Virus record (IMG/VR): IMGVR_UViG_3300017741_000018
Coordinates: 1 to 37,729 of that record
Strand: one strand, 5' to 3'
Source of the DNA: a virus
Length of the DNA: 37,729 nt
Every line of letters begins with the position of its first letter. The stretch's first letter is position 1. Shown one piece after another: positions 1 through 8,661 of the stretch. The notes below the pieces were generated by a model that did not search any database, was not told where the DNA came from, and worked only from the letters and a program-made list of their open reading frames with translations. A program made the translations under genes and the position numbers.

Positions 1-2
1 GC

Positions 3-3000
3 ATACTTAGAAATTCAGGTGGTGCTTTACAACTTCAGTCTGATGCATCTCAGGTTATATTAAGGTCTAATAATACTACTGCTTTAACACTAGATACTTC
101 TCAAAATGCTATATTTGCAGGAACTATATCTAGTGATGCTATTACAAGTACAGGACTAACAGTATCTACTGCTTCATCAGTTCCAACATTCAACATAATT
201 ACAACACATCCAAGCGGTATACCTATTTTAAATTTAAAAGGAGCAGCTTCGGCTCAAATAAGATATCAAGATGAAAATGGTAATAATCAATCAAGAATAG
301 ATTTTGATGATGCAGGTGCTTTTAATTTTATTGATGCTACAGATGGTTCATCTCATTTACTAATAAACAGTTCAGGTAACGCCACTTTTGCAGGAACTAT
401 CTCAAGTAGTTCCATCACAGCAACAGTTAATAACTATCAATTAAGACTGAGAAGAGCAGATAGTGCAGATGATGATTGGAAATTTTATTCATGGGAAAGT
501 GGATTAAATATATTTCCTGCTTCAGCATCCTCTGTATTTTTTGGTAGAGATGGAGCAAGTACAGATGTAAGTGTTTATAATGGCAATCTTAAAATTGGTA
601 CGACTACTGTAATAGACTCCTCTCGTAATTTAACCAACATAGGAACTATCTCTAGTGGAAAAATAACAACCAGTGGAACAGGTACAGCAGGTTTACCAAC
701 TTTAGATATTATAAATTCTAGTTCAAGTACATATAATCATTCAATAGAAGCTATGACTCCTAACCTGACCACAGGTGAGTCAAATATATTAGTATTTGGT
801 AGAGAAGGTTCAACAAAAAATTCAGGGTATATTGGCTATAAATACAGTTCAGCAGGTTCAAATGATAATGTTATAACTCTAGGTCATTGGTCTTCAAACC
901 ATCTAGTCACGATAAATGGTGTTGGCAATACCACCTTTGCAGGAACTATAGATAGTGGTGCTATTACAAGTACAGGAATTATTACATCAGCCGACTTCTT
1001 TAAAGCTACAGGGCAAAACATAAAGTTTTCGGCAGGGGGAACTCATGTTTTAAACATGGACGTAAACCGAAAGATATACCCTGCTACTAACAATTCAACT
1101 GATTTAGGGCATTCGGGTACTCTTGCTTTCCGTACTCTGTATTTGACTAACAGCATTTATCATAACACGAGCCAAATCCTAGACTCCTCTCGCAACCTAT
1201 CCAATATAGGAACTATCAGTAGTGGTGATATTAGAGTAACAGGCAGTACAAATAATAATACCGCAGATGCCTTAAGAGTAGATGATAGTGGTAATGCAGC
1301 ATTATTTAGAGTTAGGAATGATGGTGTTGTTTTAGTAAGTGATAATTACTTTTATGTTAATTCTAGTCAAGGTGCATATTTTGATGGACAAGTAAGATTT
1401 AGAAATGGCATAACAGATGATACAGGCCAGTTAAGTATAAATTCATCTACTGGAGACATTTACTTCAATAGTGCCGATTTGGAAGCTGTTGGAACTATCT
1501 CTAGTGCTAGACTTATTGTAAATTCAGGAGCAAATGTAAGTCAATTTCATTCGCACCATACTACTGGCCATGATGATTGGCAGGTGTCACCTATCTCTAT
1601 AAGAGAAAGAGGATTAAATACCAATAACTCAACCAATAATCAGTATTCTCCAAACTTAAACTTCCATTGGGCAAGTGTAGTATCAAGAAGTTTAACGATG
1701 ACTAGCGATGGTAATTTTACGTTAGGTGAATGGACTTCTTCAGGTTCACCTGAAATGTCAGGCAATTTATCTTTCTTAAATACTGCAGGTTATAGAGTTA
1801 ATAATACCAATGTAATAGACTCGTCTCGTAATCTAACCAACATAGGAAGTATTACAGCTACAGATAATATCGTTACTAGTGGTGCATATACAACATTAGG
1901 TTCAGGTGCTAGTAATTATGGAGTTATAAGAGTAACAAACCCAAAAGGTGCTGATAGATTTTCAAGATCAGGTAATGAAACTGGTGCTATAAAGATTACT
2001 TTACCTGTTTCATGGACTAGTACCATGCTTCGTTTTACTGTAAAAGTTTATGACTATACACAAGGTGAAAGTTTTGAAGTTGTTTGTGCAGGTTATAACT
2101 ATGCGTCTGGTGCTCAATGGATAAATACAAGTGCTTATATTATTAATCAACCTAATTTTGATAGAGACTTCGTAGTTAAATTTGGACATGATGGTACTAA
2201 ATGTGCAGTTTATATCGGTACAACCTCAAGCACTTGGACTCATTCCCAAATTGCAGTGACAGATTTTCAAGCAGGATTTAATCAAGCTAGTGCATCTAGT
2301 TGGGCTGATGGTTGGGATATAGATATTGTCACAACTTTAGGAACAATATCGCAAACAATTAATAATACTTCAGTTACAGATAATGCTAGAAGATTAAAAG
2401 TTGGTGGCACAGAGGTAATTACAAACTCTCGTAACCTTACCAACATAGGAACTATCTCTGCTGGTGTTTTTACAACTAATGCTAATACTGGCACATTCTC
2501 AAATTCTATTGGTACTTTTCCTTTAGTCACTTCTACACCATACGATTATGTCGCTAAGTTTGAATCAACAGATTCAGGTGCGGCTATAATTATTGAAGAT
2601 AATAATTCAACAAGTAATGGAAATAGAGTAAGTGTTAGTGGAGATACAATGAGTTTCTTCACTTCTGCAACTTCTGCTCTTACATTAGACGCATCACAAA
2701 ACGCTACCTTTGCAGGAACTATCTCTAGTGGTGCTATTACAAGCAGTGGAAATATTGCTATTAGTGCAGGTAATAAAATACTTCTATCAGGTGCAGGGGA
2801 TAATACACACTACATATATCACGACAGCTCAACTGATTATGATGTTGTGAACTACAGCACAGGTTTTCAACTTGAGCATTATTCAAGTGGTACACAATTT
2901 ACTTTAGTTGGCTCAACAGGAAACGCTACTTTTACTGGAGGTATCAATAGTGGTGCTTTGAGTGTTAATAGTGGCACAGCTAATATTGCCGCTACATTTC

Positions 3001-5849
3001 AATCAACAGATGGTATAGCAGGAATTAAACTACAAGACTCAAGTGGTAATGTAGAACTTTCAGCATCAGGTTCAACATTTAGAGTACAACCCAGTGGTGG
3101 TACGCCAGTTCTTGAAATTAATTCTTCAGGAACAAATACAGTAACTATAGATGGTACTGGTACAAAAACACTAAGAAGCTACCATGATAGTGGCGGTGTT
3201 GGATGGGCAACAGGCTCAGGTACAAGCTACACTAATTTGCTTTACTTAGATGATAATAATGATCGTGTAAGAATTTATACAGAACAAGTAGAAAGGCTTA
3301 GAATTAATGCAACTGGTGTAGATGCAACAACTGGTGGATTTAGAATAAATGCAACTACTGTAATAGACTCCGCAAGAAACCTAACTAATATAGGAACTAT
3401 CTCTAGTGGTGATATAACAACATCAGGTGATCTTTATCTTAGTGAATATGTTTATCACACAGGTGATACTGATACATACATCAGAATACAAGATAATTCT
3501 TGGACATTTAGAACAGGTGGTGGCGATAGGGTAGTTATTGATAACAGTGAAATGACCACAAAAGACATTAATGTCGGTGGTACTGGAAATGCAACAGTTA
3601 AAGTAAGACATATAGAAGGCAAAGCACCAAATAGTGCTAGTTATGAAGCTTTATATTTAAACTACAATTCAACATATCCTGTTTTTATTGGACAAAGTGC
3701 GAGTAACTCAGATTTATATTTATATGGTGCTTTAAGAATAGGAAGTACAGCAGTTATAGATGCTTCTCGTAATATGAGCAACATAGGAACTATCTCTAGT
3801 GGTGCTATTACAACAAGTGGTTATTTCCACCTAAATGCTTCACATACAGTTTATGCAGGTGCGATAGATACTACATCTACAGCTACAACTTCTTATAATG
3901 TAATAAGATTTAGACAAGGTACAGGTTCAGGAGCGCCCACAGGACTAATTGGAACAGCAGGAAGTGCTGTTAATAATACTGCTTTTAGAAGTGGTATGAA
4001 TATTGGAACTCAAAACAGTGGTAGTCTTAATTTTATTATTAATGATGGTTATGCAGGTAAATTTGATACTTCGGGCAATCTACTTGTGGGAACTACTGAT
4101 ACCTCTGTTTGGAATAATGGTGCAGGTGGCAATACAGGAACTGTAATTGAATCAGATGGAACTATACAGTTAGCTAAATCTAACAATGCTACTGCATATT
4201 TTAACAGGCTTGATAGCGATGGAGACATTGTTTCATTCCGCAAAAATGGCTCATCAGTTGGAAGTATTAGTAGTTATTCAAGTGGGCTAGATATAGCAGG
4301 AAGTAGCTATGGGGTACGTTTTGCTGGTAGTACTATTTTCCCAGTAACAAGTGCTGGTAGTGTTTCAAATGGTGCTGTTGATTTAGGGTACTCAGGTGGA
4401 AGATTCAAAAACCTTCACCTTTCAGGAACAGGTTACTTTGGAACAAGTGTTGGAATTGGAATCACTCCTTCATCTCCACTTCATGTAAAAGTCGGAACTA
4501 ATCAAAATTTAGAAGTTGACTCAGAAGGTAGTGAATTAAGATTAAGTGCTGTTAATGACGCAAGAAGTGCAAATCCAGCTATGCGTTTCCAAGCAGAAAG
4601 TTATAAATTCTATGGTGCTAGTGGCGTAGGTCCAAGAGCAACCATTGATGCTTCAGGCAATCTGTTGGTGGCAACTACTGACACAACTTTGCTTAACAAT
4701 ACATCAGGTGGTGGCTTTTCTGTTAGCTCAAACGGGTTTACACAAATAGCTAAACAAGGTGTTGATAATGCTGACCCAGTTTTAATTCTTAACCAAACTG
4801 GTGTAGAGGGAGAAATACTTAGGTTCTATAAAGATGGTGGAATAGTTGGAAGCATTGGTTCTAATAGTGATGCATTATATATAAGTTCTCCTTATGGGAA
4901 TGATTCAGGTTTAAGATTTGTAAGTGGCATTATCGCACCTGCAACAACTACTGGAGCAAATAGAGATGCTGCAATAGATTTAGGTTATTCAAGCGGCAGA
5001 TTCAAAGACCTTTACCTTTCAGGAAGTGTAACAGCTAGCTCAGTAAAACTTTCAGGATTACAAACAGAAGTATTAGGAGTTTCAAGTGGTAAATTATTAG
5101 TAGGTGCTGTAAATGATGACGATTTTATAACTAAAATAGTTGGTCATGGTGATAGCTCATCAATGGAATTTAATGATGGAACTATTAATGCAGTAGGCTC
5201 AACTACAATAAATCACGCTAAATCCAGTGCCACTAATCCTGTTTTATCTGTAAAAAATACAAGCACTACTAACGAAGGGCGTTATTTACAATTTTTAGGT
5301 AGTACAGGAACTAATATAGGGCAAATTGGTCATGTAGATCAAACAGAGTCTAATATATTTATAGCAACTTTTAGCACTGGTCTAAAATTTGAATCTTACA
5401 TTACTTATAAAGCTATCTTACCTTGTAATGAAAATGGTGCAGATAGTGACAATGCTATTGATCTTGGAAGTTCATCAGTAAGGTTTGATGATATCTATGC
5501 AACCAATGGCACTATACAAACTTCAGATAGAAATTTAAAACAAGACATACAAGCCTTAACAGATGCAGAGCAAAGGGTTGCTACAGCATGTAAAGGTTTG
5601 ATAAGAAGATTTAGATGGCAAGATTCAGTAGCAGAAAAAGATGATAATTCTGATTCTGATGAAACAGCTAGATATCATTTTGGAGTCATAGCACAAGACT
5701 TACAAGATGCATTTACAGCAGAAGGATTAAACGCAAGTGATTATGGGATGTTTATCTCTAGCACTTGGGAAGATGATGATGGTGTAGAACAAACAAGACT
5801 TGGTGTAAGATATAACGAATTGCTAAGTTTTATAATAACAACAATATAG
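3..5849 (+). CDS. Giant tail fibre with C-terminal peptidase S74 chaperone domain (5' end outside window)
   Basis: The frame is open from the first complete codon (base 3) to a stop at 5847-5849, so at least 1,948 residues are visible and the start lies outside the window; the ATG at 753 is internal. The body is low in charge and rich in Ser, Thr, Gly and Asn, with many repeats of the NLTNIGTISSG and ATFAGTISSG type, as expected for a trimeric beta-structured fibre. The last 108 residues begin with SDRNLKQDI (Ser codon at 5523) and contain FGVIAQDLQDAF and GVRYNELLSF. These are hallmarks of the intramolecular chaperone (peptidase S74) domain, which trimerises the fibre and cuts itself off just before that serine. 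The role is host-receptor binding at the tail tip. The fold and function are well supported; the receptor is unknown. Confidence 0.9.
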   Translation: MLRNSGGALQLQSDASQVILRSNNTTALTLDTSQNAIFAGTISSDAITSTGLTVSTASSVPTFNIITTHPSGIPILNLKGAASAQIRYQDENGNNQSRIDFDDAGAFNFIDATDGSSHLLINSSGNATFAGTISSSSITATVNNYQLRLRRADSADDDWKFYSWESGLNIFPASASSVFFGRDGASTDVSVYNGNLKIGTTTVIDSSRNLTNIGTISSGKITTSGTGTAGLPTLDIINSSSSTYNHSIEAMTPNLTTGESNILVFGREGSTKNSGYIGYKYSSAGSNDNVITLGHWSSNHLVTINGVGNTTFAGTIDSGAITSTGIITSADFFKATGQNIKFSAGGTHVLNMDVNRKIYPATNNSTDLGHSGTLAFRTLYLTNSIYHNTSQILDSSRNLSNIGTISSGDIRVTGSTNNNTADALRVDDSGNAALFRVRNDGVVLVSDNYFYVNSSQGAYFDGQVRFRNGITDDTGQLSINSSTGDIYFNSADLEAVGTISSARLIVNSGANVSQFHSHHTTGHDDWQVSPISIRERGLNTNNSTNNQYSPNLNFHWASVVSRSLTMTSDGNFTLGEWTSSGSPEMSGNLSFLNTAGYRVNNTNVIDSSRNLTNIGSITATDNIVTSGAYTTLGSGASNYGVIRVTNPKGADRFSRSGNETGAIKITLPVSWTSTMLRFTVKVYDYTQGESFEVVCAGYNYASGAQWINTSAYIINQPNFDRDFVVKFGHDGTKCAVYIGTTSSTWTHSQIAVTDFQAGFNQASASSWADGWDIDIVTTLGTISQTINNTSVTDNARRLKVGGTEVITNSRNLTNIGTISAGVFTTNANTGTFSNSIGTFPLVTSTPYDYVAKFESTDSGAAIIIEDNNSTSNGNRVSVSGDTMSFFTSATSALTLDASQNATFAGTISSGAITSSGNIAISAGNKILLSGAGDNTHYIYHDSSTDYDVVNYSTGFQLEHYSSGTQFTLVGSTGNATFTGGINSGALSVNSGTANIAATFQSTDGIAGIKLQDSSGNVELSASGSTFRVQPSGGTPVLEINSSGTNTVTIDGTGTKTLRSYHDSGGVGWATGSGTSYTNLLYLDDNNDRVRIYTEQVERLRINATGVDATTGGFRINATTVIDSARNLTNIGTISSGDITTSGDLYLSEYVYHTGDTDTYIRIQDNSWTFRTGGGDRVVIDNSEMTTKDINVGGTGNATVKVRHIEGKAPNSASYEALYLNYNSTYPVFIGQSASNSDLYLYGALRIGSTAVIDASRNMSNIGTISSGAITTSGYFHLNASHTVYAGAIDTTSTATTSYNVIRFRQGTGSGAPTGLIGTAGSAVNNTAFRSGMNIGTQNSGSLNFIINDGYAGKFDTSGNLLVGTTDTSVWNNGAGGNTGTVIESDGTIQLAKSNNATAYFNRLDSDGDIVSFRKNGSSVGSISSYSSGLDIAGSSYGVRFAGSTIFPVTSAGSVSNGAVDLGYSGGRFKNLHLSGTGYFGTSVGIGITPSSPLHVKVGTNQNLEVDSEGSELRLSAVNDARSANPAMRFQAESYKFYGASGVGPRATIDASGNLLVATTDTTLLNNTSGGGFSVSSNGFTQIAKQGVDNADPVLILNQTGVEGEILRFYKDGGIVGSIGSNSDALYISSPYGNDSGLRFVSGIIAPATTTGANRDAAIDLGYSSGRFKDLYLSGSVTASSVKLSGLQTEVLGVSSGKLLVGAVNDDDFITKIVGHGDSSSMEFNDGTINAVGSTTINHAKSSATNPVLSVKNTSTTNEGRYLQFLGSTGTNIGQIGHVDQTESNIFIATFSTGLKFESYITYKAILPCNENGADSDNAIDLGSSSVRFDDIYATNGTIQTSDRNLKQDIQALTDAEQRVATACKGLIRRFRWQDSVAEKDDNSDSDETARYHFGVIAQDLQDAFTAEGLNASDYGMFISSTWEDDDGVEQTRLGVRYNELLSFIITTI
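102..3808 (+). repeat. Coding repeats in tail fibre (two short module types)
   Basis: Two related coding repeats recur at irregular spacing. One type (roughly ACTGTAATAGACTCCTCTCG followed by a TISSG-coding stretch) is seen near 609, 1180, 1816, 2412, 3357 and 3751. The other (TTTGCAGGAACTATCTCTAG-like, coding FAGTISSGAITS) is seen near 113, 389, 938 and 2709. They are in frame with the fibre, so they are protein modules rather than a CRISPR array. They could allow recombination that changes fibre length. Confidence 0.75.
4071..5022 (+). repeat. Duplicated ~120-residue module in tail fibre
   Basis: Residues coded at about 4071-4425 and 4653-5022 align along their length. Both start with SGNLLV(G/A)TTDT, pass through a (V/L)RF(Y)K(N/D)G..VGSI segment and end with DLGYS(G/S)GRFK(N/D)L(H/Y)LSG. 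The DNA has diverged, so the duplication is old. A third partial copy of the end motif (DLGSSSVRFDDIYA) leads into the S74 domain. Confidence 0.7.
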
Positions 5850-5858
5850 GAGAAAAAA

Positions 5859-6101
5859 ATGGCGATAACATTAACAAGAACAGTGCAGAGAGTGGAGACA
5901 TATCCTCTAGTAGACGCTACATCAGAAACTGTATCTGATACTAAGCCTACTGTTATGGTAGTTTATAACGAGAAGTTTGATGACCCTGATGACGCACAGC
6001 TTCCAGTTACAGCTACTAAAGTTAGTCACTTTAACTGTACTGATGATGTGACAGGTGAAGATGCTTTAGTACAAACTATCTGTACAGCAATTTGGGCTTA
6101 A
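5859..6101 (+). CDS. Small hypothetical phage protein, 80 aa
   Basis: An AGGAG-type ribosome site (5850-5854) precedes the ATG at 5859, nine bases after the fibre stop. The protein is acidic, soluble-looking and has no signal peptide or membrane segment. I do not recognise a family. Its position directly after the fibre suggests a fibre-associated or assembly role, but this is only inferred from order. The next gene starts two bases after its stop. Confidence 0.7.
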   Translation: MAITLTRTVQRVETYPLVDATSETVSDTKPTVMVVYNEKFDDPDDAQLPVTATKVSHFNCTDDVTGEDALVQTICTAIWA

Positions 6102-6102
6102 T

Positions 6103-6306
6103 ATGTGGAACAAAGCAACCGTAAAGGTAGATAAAGATAAATTCTTGGCTTGGGTTAAAGATAACGAAATACAGATGAAGAATGTCATAGAGGTTGGTGA
6201 AAAGATCAACCTTAATGGCAAACTTAGATCAGTAGAATCACACACTAATAAGAATGGACTTTTATCAATACAACTAAAAGAAGTAAAGCAGAAGAAATCT
6301 AAGTAA
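6103..6306 (+). CDS. Small basic protein, paralogue of the gene at 33772
   Basis: This 67-residue protein with a Lys-rich C-terminus has no family I recognise. It shares a pattern with the product of 33772-34020: an N-terminal WNK, a K(D/N)(N/D)E(I/S)Q segment, (V/L)IEVGEK(I/V) in the middle, LLxIxLxK, and a Lys-rich tail. The two are therefore likely paralogues, one after the tail fibre and one after the major tail protein. It is followed without a gap by the next gene. Function unknown; the position hints at a small structural or tail-associated protein. Confidence 0.7.
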   Translation: MWNKATVKVDKDKFLAWVKDNEIQMKNVIEVGEKINLNGKLRSVESHTNKNGLLSIQLKEVKQKKSK

Positions 6307-6654
6307 ATGGATGCTGTAACTGTTATCCAAGAGGTAGGGTTTCCCATTGCCGCTTCACTTGGTCTTGGTTGGTTTATATATAAACTTATCATGCGAATTG
6401 TAGATGGCATGGAGACTAAACTAGATGTGGTAGATCAAAAAGTAGCAGAGCAAATATCAGCTATAGAAGATAGGCTAGGCACAAAACTTGATTCCCAACA
6501 TGGTATTTTGGTAGCATTAATTGATAGGGTGCGAAGTTTAGACAATGAGATCATAAGGCAAGATACTCTTATTAAAACTATTCTTGGCGTACCACAACTA
6601 ATAGATAGCAGTAAAATTGCTAAGGCAGATAGAGATGACCAAAGAAAAGATTAA
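6307..6654 (+). CDS. Membrane protein with one TM segment and coiled coil (holin-like candidate)
   Basis: The 115-residue protein has one hydrophobic segment at about residues 8-30 (GFPIAASLGLGWFIYKLI), then a charged region (about 35-95) with coiled-coil character. This layout occurs in small phage membrane proteins often annotated as holin-like, but one membrane span and no homologue search make the call tentative. The start abuts the stop of the previous gene, and the 3' end overlaps the CsgF-like gene by 20 bases, so it is translated with the cassette that follows. It could also be an accessory factor of the curli-like export system. Confidence 0.55.
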   Translation: MDAVTVIQEVGFPIAASLGLGWFIYKLIMRIVDGMETKLDVVDQKVAEQISAIEDRLGTKLDSQHGILVALIDRVRSLDNEIIRQDTLIKTILGVPQLIDSSKIAKADRDDQRKD

Positions 6655-7177
6655 AAGAAAAAGAGGTAGACCTAGTAATGCAGAACTTGCTAGGAGAAAA
6701 GAAGAAGCTGAAAAGGATAAAATAATAAAATTAGTATCTATCGTAGGTATTCTTTTAATTTTAGGTATCTTTATTCAAAATGTTACTGCTGATCAAATAG
6801 TACATAAGTTTAAATCACCATCTTTTAGTGGAATAAATACATCTAGCCATTATCTAACTATAGAAAATCAAGAATTTAATCGTAAGCTTACAATCAAAGA
6901 AGAAATAAAAGCCTTACAAGATGAAATAGAAAGAGAAAAAGAAAACTCTACACTTGCTAGGTTCATGCGAAACTTAGAAAGCAGAGTCTATGCTGAACTT
7001 TCAAGACAACTAGTTAGTAACTTATTTGGCGAAACGCCTTCTGATTCAGGAATTATTGAACTAGAAGGAAATATAATTGAATATACGAGTGATGGCGTAA
7101 CATTAACCCTAAAAATAACAGAAGCAGATGGCACAGTCACAGAAATTACAATTCCTATCGGTACTTTTACTTTCTAG
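6635..7177 (+). CDS. csgF-like: CsgF-like curli assembly factor with unusual N-terminal extension
   Basis: The 180-residue protein is read from the ATG at 6635; a TTG six codons upstream is less likely. Residues about 56-80 (HKFKSPSFSGINTSSHYL) match the mature N-terminus of CsgF (FRNPNFGG followed by an Asn-rich stretch). A helix at about 110-132 matches the CsgF NFTQAIQSQILGGLLSNI helix, and the end (GVTLTLKITEADGTVTEITI) matches its C-terminal strands. In E. coli, CsgF caps and narrows the CsgG outer-membrane pore and helps curlin nucleation. Unlike CsgF, this protein starts with about 30 charged residues (KRKRGRPSNAELARRK) before the hydrophobic segment at 30-50. The gene lies directly before the csgG-like gene, which it overlaps by 50 bases. 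Family call is by eye but supported by the neighbour. Confidence 0.75.
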   Translation: MTKEKIKRKRGRPSNAELARRKEEAEKDKIIKLVSIVGILLILGIFIQNVTADQIVHKFKSPSFSGINTSSHYLTIENQEFNRKLTIKEEIKALQDEIEREKENSTLARFMRNLESRVYAELSRQLVSNLFGETPSDSGIIELEGNIIEYTSDGVTLTLKITEADGTVTEITIPIGTFTF

Positions 7178-7994
7178 TTGTTCAATTTTTGACCAGTATG
7201 AAGATACATACGATCAAAGAGCAAATAACGACATAGTAAGGATAGATCAACTTCATTCTAAAGAATTAGCTAATGTACAAAAACCTCTAGTACAACCTAT
7301 AGTAGCTGTATATCCAACAGCATTTACAGATCAAACAGGACAAAGAAAAAGTAACAGTGAATTTGCTTTATTTTCTACTGCTGTAACACAAGCACCCTAC
7401 ACATTATTAATTAGAGCATTAAAACATTCTAGTAATGGTGAATTTTTTAGAGTAGTAGAAAGGGTTGGTTTAGATAACTTAACAAAAGAAAGACAGCTAA
7501 TTAGATCAGCAAGAGAACAATTTGCAAAAGATGGTGAAGAAAAGAACGTACCGCCACTGCTCTTTGCAGGTGTATTGCTAGAAGGTGCTGTAATAAGCTA
7601 TGATAGTAACTTGTCAACTGGTGGTGTTGGTGCTAGGTATCTAGGAATAGGTAAAAGCATTCAATATAGAGAAGACAATATTACAGTTAGTCTTCGTATG
7701 GTATCAGTTGCAACAGGTGAGATACTTATAGAAGTATTAAGCCAAAAAACCATATTTAGTTATGGCAAATCAGAAGATGTTTTTAGATTCATAGAGATGG
7801 GTACTGAACTTGTAGAAATTGAATTAGGTAATTCAAGAAACGAGTCAACAACGATTGCACTGATGAAAGCTATAGAAGGTGCAGTCTTAGAGCTAATAAA
7901 TATCGGATACGATAGGAGTTTTTGGAAACATGAAGAAACTGAAATTACTAAGCCTGATTGCGATGATGATTGCATCACCAACATACGCGGCTGA
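7128..7994 (+). CDS. csgG-like: CsgG-family outer-membrane secretion pore lipoprotein
   Basis: The 288-residue protein aligns with E. coli CsgG (277 residues) over nearly its whole length. Clear matches are FSTAVTQAP, RxGLxNLxxER, GGVGARYLGIG, NITVSLRMVSVATGEIL and the C-terminal IGYDRSFW. The signal peptide ends in the lipobox LSSC with Cys18, so it should be an outer-membrane-anchored lipoprotein. CsgG forms a nonameric beta-barrel that exports unfolded curlin subunits. In the constriction loop only the Phe of FSTAV is kept; the E. coli Tyr51 and Asn55 positions read Ser and Leu. Its signal peptide is encoded out of frame inside the end of the csgF-like gene, and its last 65 bases overlap the curlin-repeat gene. 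Very confident in the family. Confidence 0.93.
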   Translation: MAQSQKLQFLSVLLLSSCSIFDQYEDTYDQRANNDIVRIDQLHSKELANVQKPLVQPIVAVYPTAFTDQTGQRKSNSEFALFSTAVTQAPYTLLIRALKHSSNGEFFRVVERVGLDNLTKERQLIRSAREQFAKDGEEKNVPPLLFAGVLLEGAVISYDSNLSTGGVGARYLGIGKSIQYREDNITVSLRMVSVATGEILIEVLSQKTIFSYGKSEDVFRFIEMGTELVEIELGNSRNESTTIALMKAIEGAVLELINIGYDRSFWKHEETEITKPDCDDDCITNIRG

Positions 7995-8661
7995 TAACGA
8001 AATATTTGTAGATCAATCAGGAACAGGTGCAAATATAGATTTAGAACAACTAGGTATATCTAATATTATAGGTGGTCTTAACACAGAAGCAGGAAGTCTC
8101 ACAGCTTTTGATTTAGATGGAAATTCTATGACTTTAGATATCAATATGATTGGTGCAACAAATAAATTTTTAGGTGATATATACGCTGATAACTTTACAG
8201 GTTTGTATAATTTCACTGGTTCAACTAATTCTTTTACTATCCAAGTAGACCCAACTAATAGTTTTGGTGCAGATGGTTCTGATCATAATATTGCAGTAAC
8301 TGGTGCTTCTAATACATTTACATTGAATCAAGGAACTACTGCACTATCCGCAAGTCTTAATTTAGATTGGATTATTCAAGGTTCTAACAATACCATTACA
8401 TCAAATATAAATATTGACGGTGCTACTAATTATATGGATATAGATGGTTCTGATAATACAGTTACATATACAGGTACTGGTGTTAATGCTTCAGCAGGTG
8501 GATATTTCTATCTAGACCATACAGGTGGTCAAAGAACATTTAATATTCAACAATTAAGTACACAGGACAATGACTGGCTCAAAATCATATCAGTGGGTGG
8601 CAATTCTTCTTCTACTGTTTGTGTTATCCAAAACGATCAAGGCACAAGCACAGGCTGTTGA
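7930..8661 (+). CDS. Secreted curlin-repeat-like protein (putative amyloid subunit)
   Basis: The 243-residue protein has a clear signal peptide (MKKLKLLSLIAMMIASPTYA, likely cut before ADNE). The mature part begins with NEIFVDQSG.GANIDLEQLGISNIIGG, which fits the curlin QxGxxN spacing. It continues with loose repeats of the form (I/L)xG(A/S)xNxxxxx(I/V), for example GATNKF, GSTNSF, GASNTF, GSNNTI, GATNYM and GSDNTV. Two Cys lie in the last 14 residues. This is the pattern of CsgA/CsgB-type amyloid subunits, although the repeats are more degenerate than in E. coli. Position directly after csgG makes it the likely exported substrate. The stretch rich in Asn, Gly and Thr could also simply be a secreted beta-solenoid. 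Confidence 0.7.
   Translation: MKKLKLLSLIAMMIASPTYAADNEIFVDQSGTGANIDLEQLGISNIIGGLNTEAGSLTAFDLDGNSMTLDINMIGATNKFLGDIYADNFTGLYNFTGSTNSFTIQVDPTNSFGADGSDHNIAVTGASNTFTLNQGTTALSASLNLDWIIQGSNNTITSNINIDGATNYMDIDGSDNTVTYTGTGVNASAGGYFYLDHTGGQRTFNIQQLSTQDNDWLKIISVGGNSSSTVCVIQNDQGTSTGC

Noticed and set aside
102-3808. Regularly recurring short repeats that might be a CRISPR array
   Set aside because: The repeats are imperfect, unevenly spaced and in frame with the tail fibre; they code for repeated protein modules.
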